Positions 24,955 through 36,994 of a stretch of 64,000 bases of DNA are shown here, piece after piece. Source of the stretch: Tamarix chinensis (lineage: Eukaryota; Streptophyta; Magnoliopsida; Caryophyllales; Tamaricaceae). Each line of letters opens with the position of its first letter. The first letter of the stretch is position 1. The DNA lies in the NCBI GenBank assembly GCA_030549775.1, contig CM060181.1:54979201-55043200 (forward strand), in the 5' to 3' direction. Below the pieces are notes generated by a model that worked only from the letters and a program-made list of their open reading frames with translations, was not told the origin of the DNA and did no database searches. A program made the position numbers and the translations under genes.

Positions 24955-25564
24955 AATTAAGGTACTTCTCTCAAATCTCTTCCTCGGTCTCTTACATGGT
25001 CTCCTTGACAGCATGTCATGACCAAAGGAGTTTCACTAGCGGAATGGTTTTTATACGCGCCTATCTAGTCTTTGTGTCTAAAATGCTCACTTGTAGTTTA
25101 TCATAGGTCACCAAATAATAGAACTCTAATGTCTCAAGTTAGATAATATGCGAATGATCTGCTACATACTTCCTCAACTAGAAAATATAAAAGATGTGCA
25201 CATGTGACAACTCTACTAACAGTGATAACTGATAGGAAACTTCACCAACTCAATCTTCGATCTCATAAGGTCTAATGTAACTCATTCTAATCTTACCCTT
25301 CCTATTGAATGTCATTACTCCCTTTGTGGATGAGATCCTTAGAAGGACTCTATCACCCACCTTATAACCCTCGTTCCATCTCTTCAAATTTGCATAGCTA
25401 TTTTGTCTATCTTGGGAAACTCTTATACGGTCCTAAATCAATTAGATCTATCTCATCGTATTCTCAATTATGGTTAGTCCTAGCACAATTGTCTAGCTAA
25501 TGTTGCTCCAACATAAGGGGCTACAACACTTTCTCCTTTAGAAGGCATCAAAAGTGGTCATTTT
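24955..25564 (-). pseudogene. Gypsy-2 integrase C-terminus and chromodomain
   Basis: On the minus strand, FDAF and PLCWSNIS near 25530 match the FEALYGRRCRSPLCW block. YKVGDRVLLRISSTKGVM and GKIRMSYIRPYEIEDRVGE (about 25250-25370) are the GPY/F-type integrase tail. Then TKTR and IKTIPLVKLLW, with VKETM and ETEEEI (about 24960-25080), match a chromodomain's core W and acidic end. The chromodomain is thought to steer integration to marked chromatin. Frameshifts and stops occur. A TRIM at 25565 separates it from the integrase core. Confidence 0.8.
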
Positions 25565-26324
25565 ATAATACCACAAGTCAATACAACCATGCACAACCTA
25601 CCCTATAGCACTTTTAGAGTGATTAGCGGACCCCATAAATCAACAAAAGTCCATTCATTGTGCTTTATCCTCAATCACGTGCTTCCAAAGATATTTTCAA
25701 AAAATTCCTAAAACTTCCCAAGAGGGTCACTCATCATAAAAATTGGTCCATGGCCAACATGCTCAACTATGGACTTCTTAGGATGGAATTACTAAAAGGA
25801 CGATATGCCATGTCCATATAAGTAGACAGATCAATCCCTATAACACTCTAATTAATTTGGGGGTGTTACATTCATCCCCACTCAAAGAACACAACATCCT
25901 TATTGCGTCTTGAACACTAAATATCTTATTACAGTTTATCCTAAGAATTATCCCGCGAGGCAATTAACTAGCTCATCCAAGTTTAAATTGCATTCATAGT
26001 TTTTTTGTGATACCTTTTGTAACACCTCGAGTCAATAGAACCATGTAGAAGATACCCTATAGAACTTTTGGATTGATTGGTTGGCTCCACAGATCAACAC
26101 AAGTCATTTTAGCATGCTTTATCCTCACTCCCATATCTCCCGAGAAATTTTCAAAAATTTTCTAAAACTTTCCAAGAGGGTCATCCATCCTAAATATTTA
26201 TCTATGACCAACATGCTTAACCGTGGAGTTCTTAAGATGGAATCACAAAAATAATGGTATTCTATGTTGATATAAGTAGCTAGATCAATCCTTATAATAA
26301 TCCACTCAATTTGGGGGCATTACA
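25565..26324 (-). mobile_element. TRIM-1: miniature LTR element with two 306-307 base LTRs
   Basis: Two similar LTRs, 25565-25870 and 26018-26324, enclose a 147-base internal part without coding capacity. Flanks ATTTT and ATTTG agree at four of five bases. On the minus strand the internal part starts AAAGGTATCACAAA, a weak initiator-Met primer site, and ends in GAGTGGGGATGAA, a polypurine-like run. That sets the orientation. It lies in the Gypsy-2 integrase gene, and the integrase reading resumes on each side. A second member is at 60765-61424, with the shared internal block AAGAATTATCCCGC. Confidence 0.85.
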
Positions 26325-26329
26325 ATTTG

Positions 26330-27230
26330 ATTCTTGCATGATGATTTTTGTTGTAAGAGAACTCAATCAAGTCCTGGTGGTCCTCTCAATGGCCTCCAAA
26401 GTCCAACACACATGCCTAAAACACGTCCTCTAAGGTCTAAATGGTCCTCTCTGTCTAACCATTCGTAGTTAGGTGAAAAACGATATTCATTTTCAATTGC
26501 ATCCCAAAAGTAGCCTGCAAATTCTCCCAAAAGTGGAATAAGAATATAGTCTCAATCTAACATAATGCCTCTTAGGACCCCATGTAATCTCATAACACTC
26601 TTTCTATAAAAACTAGCTAACTACTCCATACTCTATGTCATCTTCATTAGTATAAACGCTACTGACTTAGTTTGATGATCCATAATAACTTAGATAGAAT
26701 CAAAACCACTACGGGTCTTTAGAAAAGAAACCACAAAATCCCTAGATATATTATCCCATTTCCACTCTTGAACTTCTAGTAGTTGTTCCAACCCTAATGG
26801 TCTCTTAAGCTTGATTTTGACCTTCCAACAAGTCAAACATCGGGCAACAAACTCTAGAACCAACCACTTCATATAGAACCACTAATATACCTTCTTCAAG
26901 TCCTTATACAACTAATCTGGTCTAGAATAGACAGAATAAGGAGTATAATGATCTTCCTCTAAGATTTTCCTCTTGAGCTCAACATATACCTTTGGTATAG
27001 ACTACATACCATGGTATCTAACACTACCATCATTATGGATCAAAAATCCCTTGGCTTTACCTTTTGTAATACCACACTTGATCCTATCAATATCAACATC
27101 ACCAAATTGATTGACTAAAAAATCATGAAAAATAAAAGATATGATGGTGAGTGCACTCATTCTCGCTTCCAAACTGCCAGTGGTGATCAACTTGATCTCC
27201 ATATTCCTGATACAAATGATCAAACAATAC
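26330..27230 (-). pseudogene. Gypsy-2 integrase core remnant
   Basis: The enzyme that inserts the DNA copy. On the minus strand the zinc-finger end ARCLTCWKVK is followed by GLEQLLEVQEWKWDNIS and RDFVV (26700-26860), where the first catalytic aspartate is kept. KTRSGFDSI follows. Upstream on that strand (27002-27223) is the linker between RNase H and integrase, with a readable FLIHNDGSVRYHG block. The rest of the core, toward 26330, is broken by stops before the TRIM. Confidence 0.8.
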
Positions 27231-27239
27231 CATTGTGCT

Positions 27240-28232
27240 TAAGGAATGTGATGTCTTTTAGCTAATAGCATCTACTACTACATTAGCCTTACCCTCATGG
27301 TATATCAATTCTAGGTTGTAATACTTAACTAACTCCAACCATTGGTGTTGTGTCAAATTGATGAGATTCAATAACCCTCATGGTATGTCAATTCCTACTT
27401 CGCGAAAATGTTCTTGAGGCTCTTGTGACTGTTGTAGAATTTGCACTAAGCTCCATAGAGGTAATGCCTCAAAATCTTCAAATCAAAGAACATTATGACA
27501 AGTTCCATATTATGCATCTCATACTTCTTCTTATGTAACTTTAATTGATGAGAAGAATAAGCTACTACTCTCCCTGTTGCATCAGCACAAAACCCAATCA
27601 ATGATTAGAAGTGTTGCTATACACCTCAAAATCATAAGATCCACTTAGTAACATGAGAACTGGAGTTGAAGTCAAACACTTATTTAATTCCTCCAATGCC
27701 TAGTTACATTTATCATCCCACTAGAAATGTACAACATTCTTCAGTAAGTTGTTCAACTGATGACCTATCTTGAAAAAGGATGCAATAAATATATAGTAAT
27801 AATTAGTCAATCCCAGGAATTCGCTCACCTCCTTGACAAACATTGACACCGACCACTTTAAAAGCACTCAAATCTTGGAAGGATTCAGTGACACACCATC
27901 TCTTGAGATTACAAGCCCAAGGAAAGCCACTTGATATAGCAAAAATTCACACTCTGAAAGCTTAGCATACTAGTGGTGTGCTCTCACTAATGTTGATGTT
28001 TTCCTTAGAGGTTGTTCATGCTCCTTATGTCTACTGAAGTAGATGAGAATAACATTGATAAAAACCATGAATAAGTGATCCAAAATTGGTAAAAAAAAAA
28101 AAGTCTAGTATATGAGAGCCATGAATGATGCAAGCACATTAGTGAGTGCAATAGGCATCACTATGAACTCATGACGTCCATGCAAGGTTTGAAATGTTGT
28201 CTTTCAAATTTCATACTCTATAATCCTCAACT
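27240..28232 (-). pseudogene. Gypsy-2 reverse transcriptase (second part) and RNase H
   Basis: On the minus strand from 28090: MVFINVILIY where FIDDILIYS is expected, so both catalytic aspartates of the active site are lost. Then come LSECEFLLYQVAFLGLVIS, GVSLNPSKI, VSEFLGLTNYYYIFIASF and LTSTPVLML (about 27690-27980). RNase H follows to about 27240, with DFEVYSNTSN where the catalytic aspartate block is expected (D changed to N). Stops are frequent. The N-terminal part of RT is 10 kb away at 38079, split off by solo LTR d. Confidence 0.85.
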
Positions 28233-29912
28233 TGTAATCCCCCAAAAATTTAGAAAACTTATAATTTAATAAATAACTTTTATTTGAAATAAATTAGCTT
28301 TTAAAATTATTAAGTTTAATTATTTTATGGATTTTTTTAGTATATAAAATTGGATGGGAATATTTGATAAATTAAAACAAATATTTTGTTATTTTATCAT
28401 ACTCTTTTTATTTAAATAATTTTTACCAAACCAATATTTTACAAAAATTATCCTTTTTAAGCCCATATATTTAATTATATTAAATTAAATTATTAAATAA
28501 ATTTATTATTTAGAATATTAAATCCTATTATTTTATAAATTAAATTATTTTAAGTCCTTCCATTTTCCTTTTTTTTCCCTTCTCCTTTTTCTCCTTTTTC
28601 CTCCTTTCTTTATTTTTCATTTTTTCTCCTCCTTTGGGCCGTCCACACCCAGCCTGCTTCCTCCTCTCCCTGCGCCTGGGCCTCCGACCCATTCCTTTCC
28701 CTCCTCTCCTTCTCCTACGCACAACCCAACCCTAGCCTGTCTCTCTTTTCTTTTTTCCCAGACCGGACTGACCCTATACTTTCTTTTCTATGTCGGTCCA
28801 CCTGCTTGCACCCCCTCCCCTTCCTTCTTTCTTTTTCCATGCCCGACCACCATCCTCTGCCATACTCGAGCACGCTGGTCGCATTTGCTACTACCATGCC
28901 CGACCACCACCTACCTGAAATGCCCCAAAATTTTCTAATTTTATAAAATATATTTAGAGGATATTTATTATAAAAATTATTTAAATAAATTATTTTTAAA
29001 TTGAATTAATTAGGGCAAATCAAGAAGAAATTTATAAGTATTTTTATTAGAAAAGAATTTGGGTATTTTAGCTAATTAAGCATTTTATTTTGAAAATAAA
29101 TTAAATAAATTATTTTAATTAAAATAAGAAGGAGAAAATAGTTTCAAATTAATATTAATTTTATAAATAATTTAATTAGAGAAAACTAGGATGTTTTGCT
29201 AATTAAAAAGGAATTTATGGAAAATCTTTTAAAAATCCTAATTTAGCCTAAAATAGGATTTAAATATTATCTTATTCAAATATTATTATTTTTAAATATC
29301 TCAAATATTTTAATTAATTTAAATACCCAAAATAATTATTTTTCTCTTTTCCTTTTTCCTTTTCTTTCTTCCTTTTTCTTTCTTTTTCTTTTATCTCCCG
29401 CCGGTTGGGCCTGACGCGGCCCAACCCACCTCTCTTCTCCTTTCTCCGCGGCCCAGCATCGCTACCTGTCCTGCGTGCATCCGAGCACCGCGTTTCGGCT
29501 GGTTTATGCTTGAGACGTTGCGTCTCATTTAATGACGAAGTAGCCGTCGCACCGACCGGCCCGGTCTACCTCCCTTTCTTTTCTTTTCTTTCTTCCCTGA
29601 GCCGCCCGGTCTAGCCCCCTTCTTCCTCCCCCAACCCCTCGCACCTGCCAGCCCCGACGCAACCTGCAACTCCCCGCCGAAAATGGCGGCATCGGCTACG
29701 AGAGGTCTGACCGGCCGAGTCACCTCTCTTTTTCTTCCTCTCAGCTCGCACATTAGCTTGGAATAATCAATTACCCCTAACTCCCGCTCATTCTCTCGAA
29801 GGTTCGACCCTGACCCAAGCTTAGGTCGGTCGATTTCTGTCACCGGCCGCCAAAACCATAGCAATAAATGTCATCCACGCGACCCCCAAAAACCTAATAA
29901 CCCATCTAAAAT

Positions 29913-29922
29913 CTATATATAG
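29913..29922 (+). promoter_or_regulatory. TATA box of LTR e
   Basis: CTATATATAG, followed after about 30 bases by a CT-rich leader (29945-30370) with GAAACCCTAAG. This is the best-preserved promoter-like arrangement in the window. Confidence 0.6.
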
Positions 29923-30449
29923 CCTGGTTGTGAGTGTGGTCGAGACTTCTTCCTTCCGAAACCCTAAGTCAGAATCGCCCAGCCACCGCCCCATCAGACG
30001 CCATTATCTCCTTCCCCGGCCAACTTCAACACCTCCTCTTGCTACCAATCTCTTCCCTGCAATTCCCTCTAGCTAACCATACCATTTTCAAACTTCGATT
30101 CTTCTTGCACGGGCGTCCATAACCGTGCAAAGTTTGCTTCTCATCTCGCCCAAAATCTTGACCCCGAGACCTTAAACCACCGCCCGCCGCCACATACGCC
30201 GCTTCTGCCACCCTATAAACCACTCAAAATCTTCTACTAAGTATCCTCCACCGAACCATAAGCTTAGTTTATTTTTCTCCTTACCCCTTCCCTCTTTTTC
30301 TTCATTTTTACCTCTCTTAGATCCATTTTCCGGCCACCTCCGGGAACCACCGCCGGTGCCACCAATACCCTCCAACTCAAGGTGAAACCCTAGAACTTTT
30401 AAATACTTACTTTCGATTTATTGATAATTATTATGCTTTTATTCTAATT

Positions 30450-31015
30450 TTTAATGCTAATTCGAGTTTAATTATTATTATTATAATTATTATTGTTGTT
30501 ATCAACTTTATTTTAATTTCTAAATTTTATTGACAGGTCTGGGAGTATTATTGAGTAAGATAAGTTATTATTCTCGAATTTTGCCTATTTAATGTAATTA
30601 TTACATGTTTAATATTATTATTAATAATATAATTAATATTATTATTGTTAGTGTAATTAGTTATTTGATACTGCAATTATTTCAGTAGAATTAGAAACCT
30701 AAAATTTTAATTAAGTCTCGTAGCTTTGCCTTTTATTATTATTTTTAGCATTTTTAACATTATTACTAATTATCTTATCATTATTAATCATATTGACTTT
30801 ATATAATAAGTATATGTATAATATTAATATCTTTTTACATTTCAAATAGTATTATCATTAAATGGGAAGGTTTCGAAATCCATTTTGTAAATTTAAGGCT
30901 TAGATTATTATTATTATTAAGATTTCTATTAATATTACTACTATTATTAATAATTTGTTATTATTAAAATTATTATTATAATAAATATTATTATTATTAT
31001 TACCTTTAATAAATT
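30450..31015 (+). repeat. ATT-rich low-complexity block in LTR e
   Basis: Dense runs of ATT/TTA triplets (for example TTATTATTATTA) after the CT-rich leader, with no frame. Confidence 0.75.
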
Positions 31016-31574
31016 TATTTCGGTAAAGGGTAGAAACCCTTATATCACCTTTTTACTTTAAATTATAATAGTATGTATTAATGTTTTAGTGGTTTTGGGC
31101 ATAATTAATTAAGAATCAAGACTTAAGATAAATTAGAAACTAATAGTAGTATAGGAAGGAAGCTAATCCTAGTATTTCTTCCCCATAGTAGGTGAGCCCA
31201 ATCAAATCCCTCAAGTGGAATAGGAGCGTGCTCCAAGACCGGTGTCGTTTTAGGTAAGGAGTGCTAAGGCCTCTTATGTGCTTATGTGTATTATGTGTTT
31301 CGCATGTTATGTATCTATTGTTTATTATTATTAAATATTTTATATGTGGTATGACTTGGAGTTGAAGTATGTTGTGCATGGTATGTGTATTAATTATGTA
31401 TGATGATATGTGTTGTGTATGTGAGGAAGTCGATGTGGGTTGTGTGAGAGGAAGGATGAAAAAGGAGGATGGGGAAAGAAGTTGACTAAGGGAAGTGGGT
31501 TAACCTAATTTTATGGTTTTATAAGGAGTAATCTAATGTATGATTTTATGTGTGAAAGAGCAGAATTTATGGTT

Positions 31575-32070
31575 CGTTGGGAGAATCTAATTTAGGATGT
31601 TATTTGGGAGACGGTAATTTATGATGTTATCGAATTTATGGTGTGTTTGGGAGAATCTAATTTATGGTGTTAATTGGGAGAATCTAATTTATGATGTTAT
31701 ATGGGATAATCGAATTTATAATTTGTTTGGGAGAATTTAGTTTATGATGTTATTTGGGAGAATGTAATTTATAATATTATATGGGAGAATTTAAATTATG
31801 ATTTGATTGGGAGAGTTAATTTATAATTTATTTGGGAGAATTTAGTTTATGATGTTATTTGGGAGAATGTAATTTATAATATTATATGGGAGAATTTAAG
31901 TTATGATTTGATTGGGAGAGTTAATTTATAATTTGTTTGGGAGAATCTAATTCATGATGTTATTTGGGAAAATGTAATTTATGATATTATATGGTGGAAT
32001 CTAATTTATTATTTGCTTGGGGGAATTCAATTTATAGTTTTCCTTGGGAGATTCTAATTTATAATTTTAT
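31575..32070 (+). repeat. GGGAGAATCTAATTTATGAT minisatellite in LTR e
   Basis: About 15 degenerate units of roughly 27-34 bases, each with GGGAGAAT, then TAATTTATGA and TGTTATTT or TTTGATT. Some neighbouring blocks of about 60-120 bases recur nearly unchanged (31740-31800 versus 31850-31915), showing higher-order duplication. It grades into GAATCTTTATGGTTTG and TGTATGGTGGTATTAGG repeats to about 32350. Confidence 0.8.
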
Positions 32071-32724
32071 GTGGAAGAATCTTTATGGCTTGAATTTAGG
32101 GTTTGGTATGGAAGAATCTTTATGGTTTGAATTTAGGGTTTGGAATGGGTGAATCTTTGGTTTTGGTTGGATTGAATTTATGGTTTTGTATGACGGAATC
32201 TAGGGTTTACCTGGTGGTATTAATGGATGTATGTTGGTATTAGGGTTTGTATGATGATATTAAGGTTGTATGGTGGTAATTATAGTTGTATGGTGGTATT
32301 AGGATTTACATGGTGATATTGATGGTTGTATGGTGGTATTAGGGTTTGTATGGTTTAATTTAGGGCTTCACGTGGAATTTTATGGTTTACATGAGAAAGG
32401 TTCGAAGGTTTGCATGGGGGGATTAATGTTTGCATGGGTATGAAATTTACGTGTGGAAAGTTGATTTGGGATGTAAGGAAGGTAATGTAAGTGTTGTTTG
32501 GGTGTTTGAGCACTTGGAATGGAAAATAGCACGTGGAGGAAATTAAGGGTACGGAGGACACTGAATTAGGGTTTGGAGTAGTTAACTATGGATGTTTGGG
32601 GCTGCTTAGAGTTTTGGGTTATCACGTGTATTTGGTAATTAAAGTGTAATTATGGAATTTTATGATTTGTGATGTGTGGTGATTTATGCATGTTTGGTGA
32701 AAGCCTTTGAATAAGATACTTAAG

Positions 32725-33115
32725 ACACTAATCACTTAAAGGGAAAGATTGTTGAGCCGGGTCCAGACCGATCCACCGGTCAGAAATAGTGGTTAGGACA
32801 TGATGTCCTATGTGTAACCGATCCACCGGTAATAATAGTGGTGAGGACTTTGTCCCGCAAGTGACCGGCCCACCGGCAATAATAGTGGGGTGACTCGAGC
32901 TTAACAAATATAAACCAGAGTTTGCCAACGTTTAAAAGATACTAATTACTTATAGTGGAACACCATGTGAGCAGGAACCAGACCGATCCACCGGTCAGGA
33001 ATAGTGGTGTGGACTTTGTCCCACAAGTGTCCGATCCACCGGCGAATAATAGTGGTGTGGACTATGTCCCGCAAGTGACCGGCCCACCGGCAATAATAGT
33101 GGGGTGTTCCTGTAC
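32725..33115 (+). repeat. CCGATCCACCGG...AATAATAGTGG minisatellite in LTR e
   Basis: Six units of about 48-60 bases containing CCGATCCACCGG then AATAATAGTGG, in two groups of three. Each group is introduced by a CTAATCACTTAAAGGGAAAG or CTAATTACTTATAGTGGAAC motif. Confidence 0.8.
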
Positions 33116-33614
33116 TTACATGGATTTGATAAAAAGTATGGTGTGTATCGACTTCTGATAAAGGATTAATTAAGTAATTAATTCGGATTATTCATGGGCC
33201 TTTGTACGTACTTTTTCCTGGTTGATCATATGCATTTATGATTGTGTTCTTCTATTTTTCTGCATGGCTTATGTGTTTACGTGTTGGCCTTAGTGATCAA
33301 GTCACCTTACTCAGTACTGGACCCGTACTGATACTACCTTGGTTGATGGGTCCTGTGATGATCCACTGATGGTGGGGAGCAGACCTCTTGCAGGTTTAAG
33401 ATCAGAGACTGTTTTGGGGTGGCAGGCCTGATTTGAGTGAGTAAGCAATTCGGAATTTGACCCATCGGGTTTTATCTTGTTTAAATGTATTTCTATTTGG
33501 AAGTTACAAGTGTTAATAAACGTTTATGCGTACTCTGATTTTGTTGTATGATCTTTTGAATTCTTTTATGAATTGTTAATTTGAATTTAACGTAAATATT
33601 TTCTTTAGCCTTAG

Positions 33615-33660
33615 CACTTGGTACTGGAACGGTCGGAGAGAACCGGTCTGGTACTAAGTG
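33615..33660 (+). other. Conserved LTR stem-loop (copy e)
   Basis: Arms 33615-33633 (CACTTGGTACTGGAACGGT) and 33642-33660 (ACCGGTCTGGTACTAAGTG): 15 Watson-Crick, 3 G-U pairs, one mismatch, loop of 8. Confidence 0.85.
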
Positions 33661-33764
33661 TGGCGGTAACATTCCCAGAATTCACAGGTTTTAAGTGTTT
33701 CTATCTTAATTGCTTCCGTTTTTTTAAAAAAAAAAATTAGTGAATTTTGGGGTGTTATACCTCC

Positions 33765-34560
33765 CTACTACTCCCTCTCTCTCCCCCATCATTTTCTTTC
33801 CTATTTTGAACCAAACTAACCCCTATATCCCCAGCCTGCATGCCTTTTCCTTTCCCTCTTCTCCCCTCCCCTCTCCCGACTAACCGGCCACCCCTACCAC
33901 CCTACTACAGCCCCGACCAACCACCTACTTCCCCAAGCTCTCCCCCTTCTTTTTCTTCTCCTCACCAACATTTCTTGCCCTATTTTTTTGAGCCTCTCAC
34001 CTTCCCCGACCTCCCTCTTCTCTCCTTTCTCCCCCTTCCATTTTCCTCCTATTTTTACAGTGCCGCCACCCACTGCCGTTTTCTCCGCCACACCCACCGC
34101 CTTCAATGCCTCCTGCCACCTTCTACTACTGCCCTGCACCACCATAATACACCCTCTCGAGCCCTACAACCCCTTCTTCCTTCCCTCTCTTTTCCCCCCA
34201 TTGTTCTCCCTTACCGACAGTCTCCCTTTAACCCCTTCGTACGCCACCTCCCAAACCACCAATCTCCTCCCTACAACCCCCTCTACCACCCCCACACCTC
34301 ATTTTTTCTGAAAACAGCCCCCGAAACCCTTTATTTTCCTCCTCTATTTTCCTTCCTTGTCAGCCACGTCCACTCTTGTAGCCCACTTCTCCGCCTTACC
34401 GCCGCCGTCTCCACCACCATTGGCCGTCAAAAACCCATCTCCAAAGGCCACCTACATCCCCTCTTCACTCCTGCACCCTTTCCTTTCCCCAAATCCTCCC
34501 TTATCTACCTTCTTTCCTAGCCCAAAACCCTAACCCGAAAATACCACTTACTCCCACTTT
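33765..34560 (+). repeat. Pyrimidine-rich block of LTR d with a chance 226-codon frame
   Basis: Strongly CT-rich on the plus strand. It gives the longest open frame of the window (33840-34520), but the translation is Pro/Ser/Phe/Leu low-complexity and the opposite strand is also open. The block corresponds to those in e, f and (GA-rich on plus) a, b, c and g. It is best read as the LTR leader region, not a protein gene. Confidence 0.7.
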
Positions 34561-35224
34561 TCACACCATTTTGAGCCCCTTAGCCCTCTTGTTTTGCATT
34601 CAGCTCATGCTGCATGAGTTGCTACATTTTTCGGTTTACTTGGTTAATAATTTTACGATATAATAATATTTTAAGTTAAGTATTTCATTAATTATATGTT
34701 ATAAAGTCTTATGCTTTGATTTTCCCACTTCTAATATAATAATTATTGATATTATTTTTAGGTGTTGATTTTGTTAATTAAAGCTTGAATCTTTAACCAG
34801 AATATCGGTAAGATTAGATTTTTGCGGGAATTAAGGTAATCGTTAAACCCCACTTAAACGCATAGAAAAACATATGCTAGCATGCACATTAGGGATTTTA
34901 GTATGGTTTTATGCATGTTGTGTGTTGCCTAGTATGATATATGTGGTTGCTTATATTGATTGATAAAAAAGAAAAGCATGCTAGCTTTTGTGCCATGTGT
35001 AGAGATGATACTTAAGGAAGGAGTTTGATTATTGATGAAAATGTTAAATACTTATCTATGATGTATCATGTCATTAATGCATGAATATTATTATTGTGAG
35101 CCTAAGGGTATTTTAGTACTATGCCTATGTAAGTATGTGATCTAATATATTGCTGATGAGTATTATGTTGAATAATGACAAGTTGGTGAAGTTAGATGAT
35201 AAGAATGAAGTACTAATATTAGTA

Positions 35225-36360
35225 TTTTATGTAGTGGTGGTAAATTCACAAAAGTGGTGTAATAAAGGGGTAAAATGGTAATTTTATAAGTGAAAGGGTA
35301 TTTTGGAAATGTTGGAGTAAAAGGGTAAAATGGTAATTTTTGTAAGTAAAATGGCGCTTTGGTAATTCTGGAAGAAAAGAGCAAAACAGTAATTATGTAA
35401 GTAAAAGGGTATTTTGGTAATTTCAAAAGAAAAGGGTAAAATGGTAATTTCAAAAGAAAAGGGTGAAATGATAATTTTATAAGTAAAAGGATAAAATTGT
35501 AAGTTGTAAGAAAAAGGGGTAATATGGTAATTTGGGAGGCAAAAGGGAAATATGGTAATTTTATGATTAAATGGCAAAATGGTAATTTTATAAGTAAAGG
35601 GGTATTATGGTAATTTTGAAAGTAAGGGGTAAAATGGTAATTTTGGAAGAGAAGGGTAAGAATGGTAAGTTTGGAAGTAAGGGGTAAACTAGTAATTTTG
35701 GATGTAAAAGGGTATTATGGTAATTTGCAAGCAAAAGGGTAATATGGTAAATTTGAATGTAAGGGGGTAAAATGGTAGTTTTATAAATAAGAGGATATTA
35801 CGGTAATTTTGGTAGTAAAGGGGTTAAACGGTAATTTTGGTAGTAAAGGGGTAAATTAATAATTATAAATATGGAGAACGGTAAATTGGTAATTATAATT
35901 ATGGAGAAGTATAGTCTTAATAATGGAGAAGGGTAAATTGGTAATTATAATTATGGAGAAGGGTAAATTAATAGTTATAATAATGAAGAAGGGTAAAATG
36001 GTAATTATAATAATTAAGAAGGGTAAAATGGCAATGATAATAATTGAGAAGGGTAATTTTGATAATGGATAAGGGCAATTTGGTAAATTATCCAACTTAA
36101 GGGCAATTTAGTAAATATAACAAAGGAGAAGGGCAATTCGGTAATTTAACCAACCAAATGGAAAATATGATAAGTGTAGCAATTATGAGGGGTAAATGGT
36201 GATCTAAAAAGCGTAGGGGATAACTTGGTAACATAATTCAAGTAAGCGGTAACTTGGTAATTATGCAACCTAAAGGGTAATATGGTAATTTGTCAGGTAA
36301 GGAAGGGATGGCTTAGTAATTATATAAGTAAGGGGTAAATGAGTAATTTGTACCTAACAT
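35225..36360 (+). repeat. GGTAATTTT minisatellite in LTR d, over 1.1 kb
   Basis: About 40 degenerate units of 25-31 bases, typically AAAGGGTAAAATGGTAATTT with a variable tail. The same unit, on the other strand, fills 57770-58500 in LTR g. Chance frames on the minus strand read as repeated KLPFYPF-like peptides. Confidence 0.85.
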
Positions 36361-36994
36361 GTGGTTGTGAAATTTCATAATATGATTCAAATAATGCTGA
36401 TTAGTAAGGTAAGAGTAATTGATAATTAGTAAGTATCACGAGAACAAATCCTAATTCGGAACTAGATGAGATTATGATGGCATCAATGATTTCTCTGTGT
36501 ATTCTTGGATAACCATCTGAATAAGAAATGACTAATGATATCAGAATGATTGAAAGTGAATAAGTATTTGATTATTGTGCTTTTCATGATCACCTTAATT
36601 AAGACACTAATACTTAAAGTGAAAGACCTCGAGATCGGGAATGGTGGCTCTTTAGGGGTCGCTACCCTAAATACGTGCTTTAGACCACGATTATTCTGGT
36701 ATTTGCTGGTGTGCCTTTGTGCCCCAGCCAGGCCCTATATCTTACTCTATCTAGCTCTACAGATCTAGTTAGGGGGTATGCATACTTATGAATTAGGTGT
36801 CCTTGTTAGTAGGGTACTGAGTAGCTTTATGCACTAGTACGACCAGAGTACCTTTGTGTCCCTAGGTTCATGGTTGAAGGGTACTGAGTAGCTTGTATGC
36901 ACTGGTACAACCGATGTACCTTTGTGTCCTGGGTTCTTGATCTCCCGTCCAAGGAAAATAAATAGAATTGTTATGCTGGTTAAAGAAAGGAAAA

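Larger units (their letters stand above)
28916..33759 (+). mobile_element. LTR 'e', nested inside LTR d
   Basis: A 4844-base copy from TGAAATGCCCC to GGGGTGTTATA, interrupting the pyrimidine-rich block of LTR d. Flanks CTACC and CCTCC match at only three of five bases, so the duplication is weak, but the edges fit the family and the d sequence continues on both sides. It is the CpG-richest copy (29400-30370) and has a clear TATA box followed by a CT-rich leader. It shares the segment GATGATCCACTGATGGTGGG (about 33357-33376) with LTR c. Confidence 0.85.

Noticed and set aside
33840..34520. 226-codon open frame, the longest in the window
   Set aside because: Pro/Ser/Phe/Leu low complexity in a CT-rich strand, both strands open, lies in the leader block of an LTR with equivalents in other copies; no domain.
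35163..36095. Three minus-strand frames with KLPFYPF or ITILPF repeats
   Set aside because: Products of the 25-31 base GGTAATTTT minisatellite; length and frame follow the repeat, not coding pressure.
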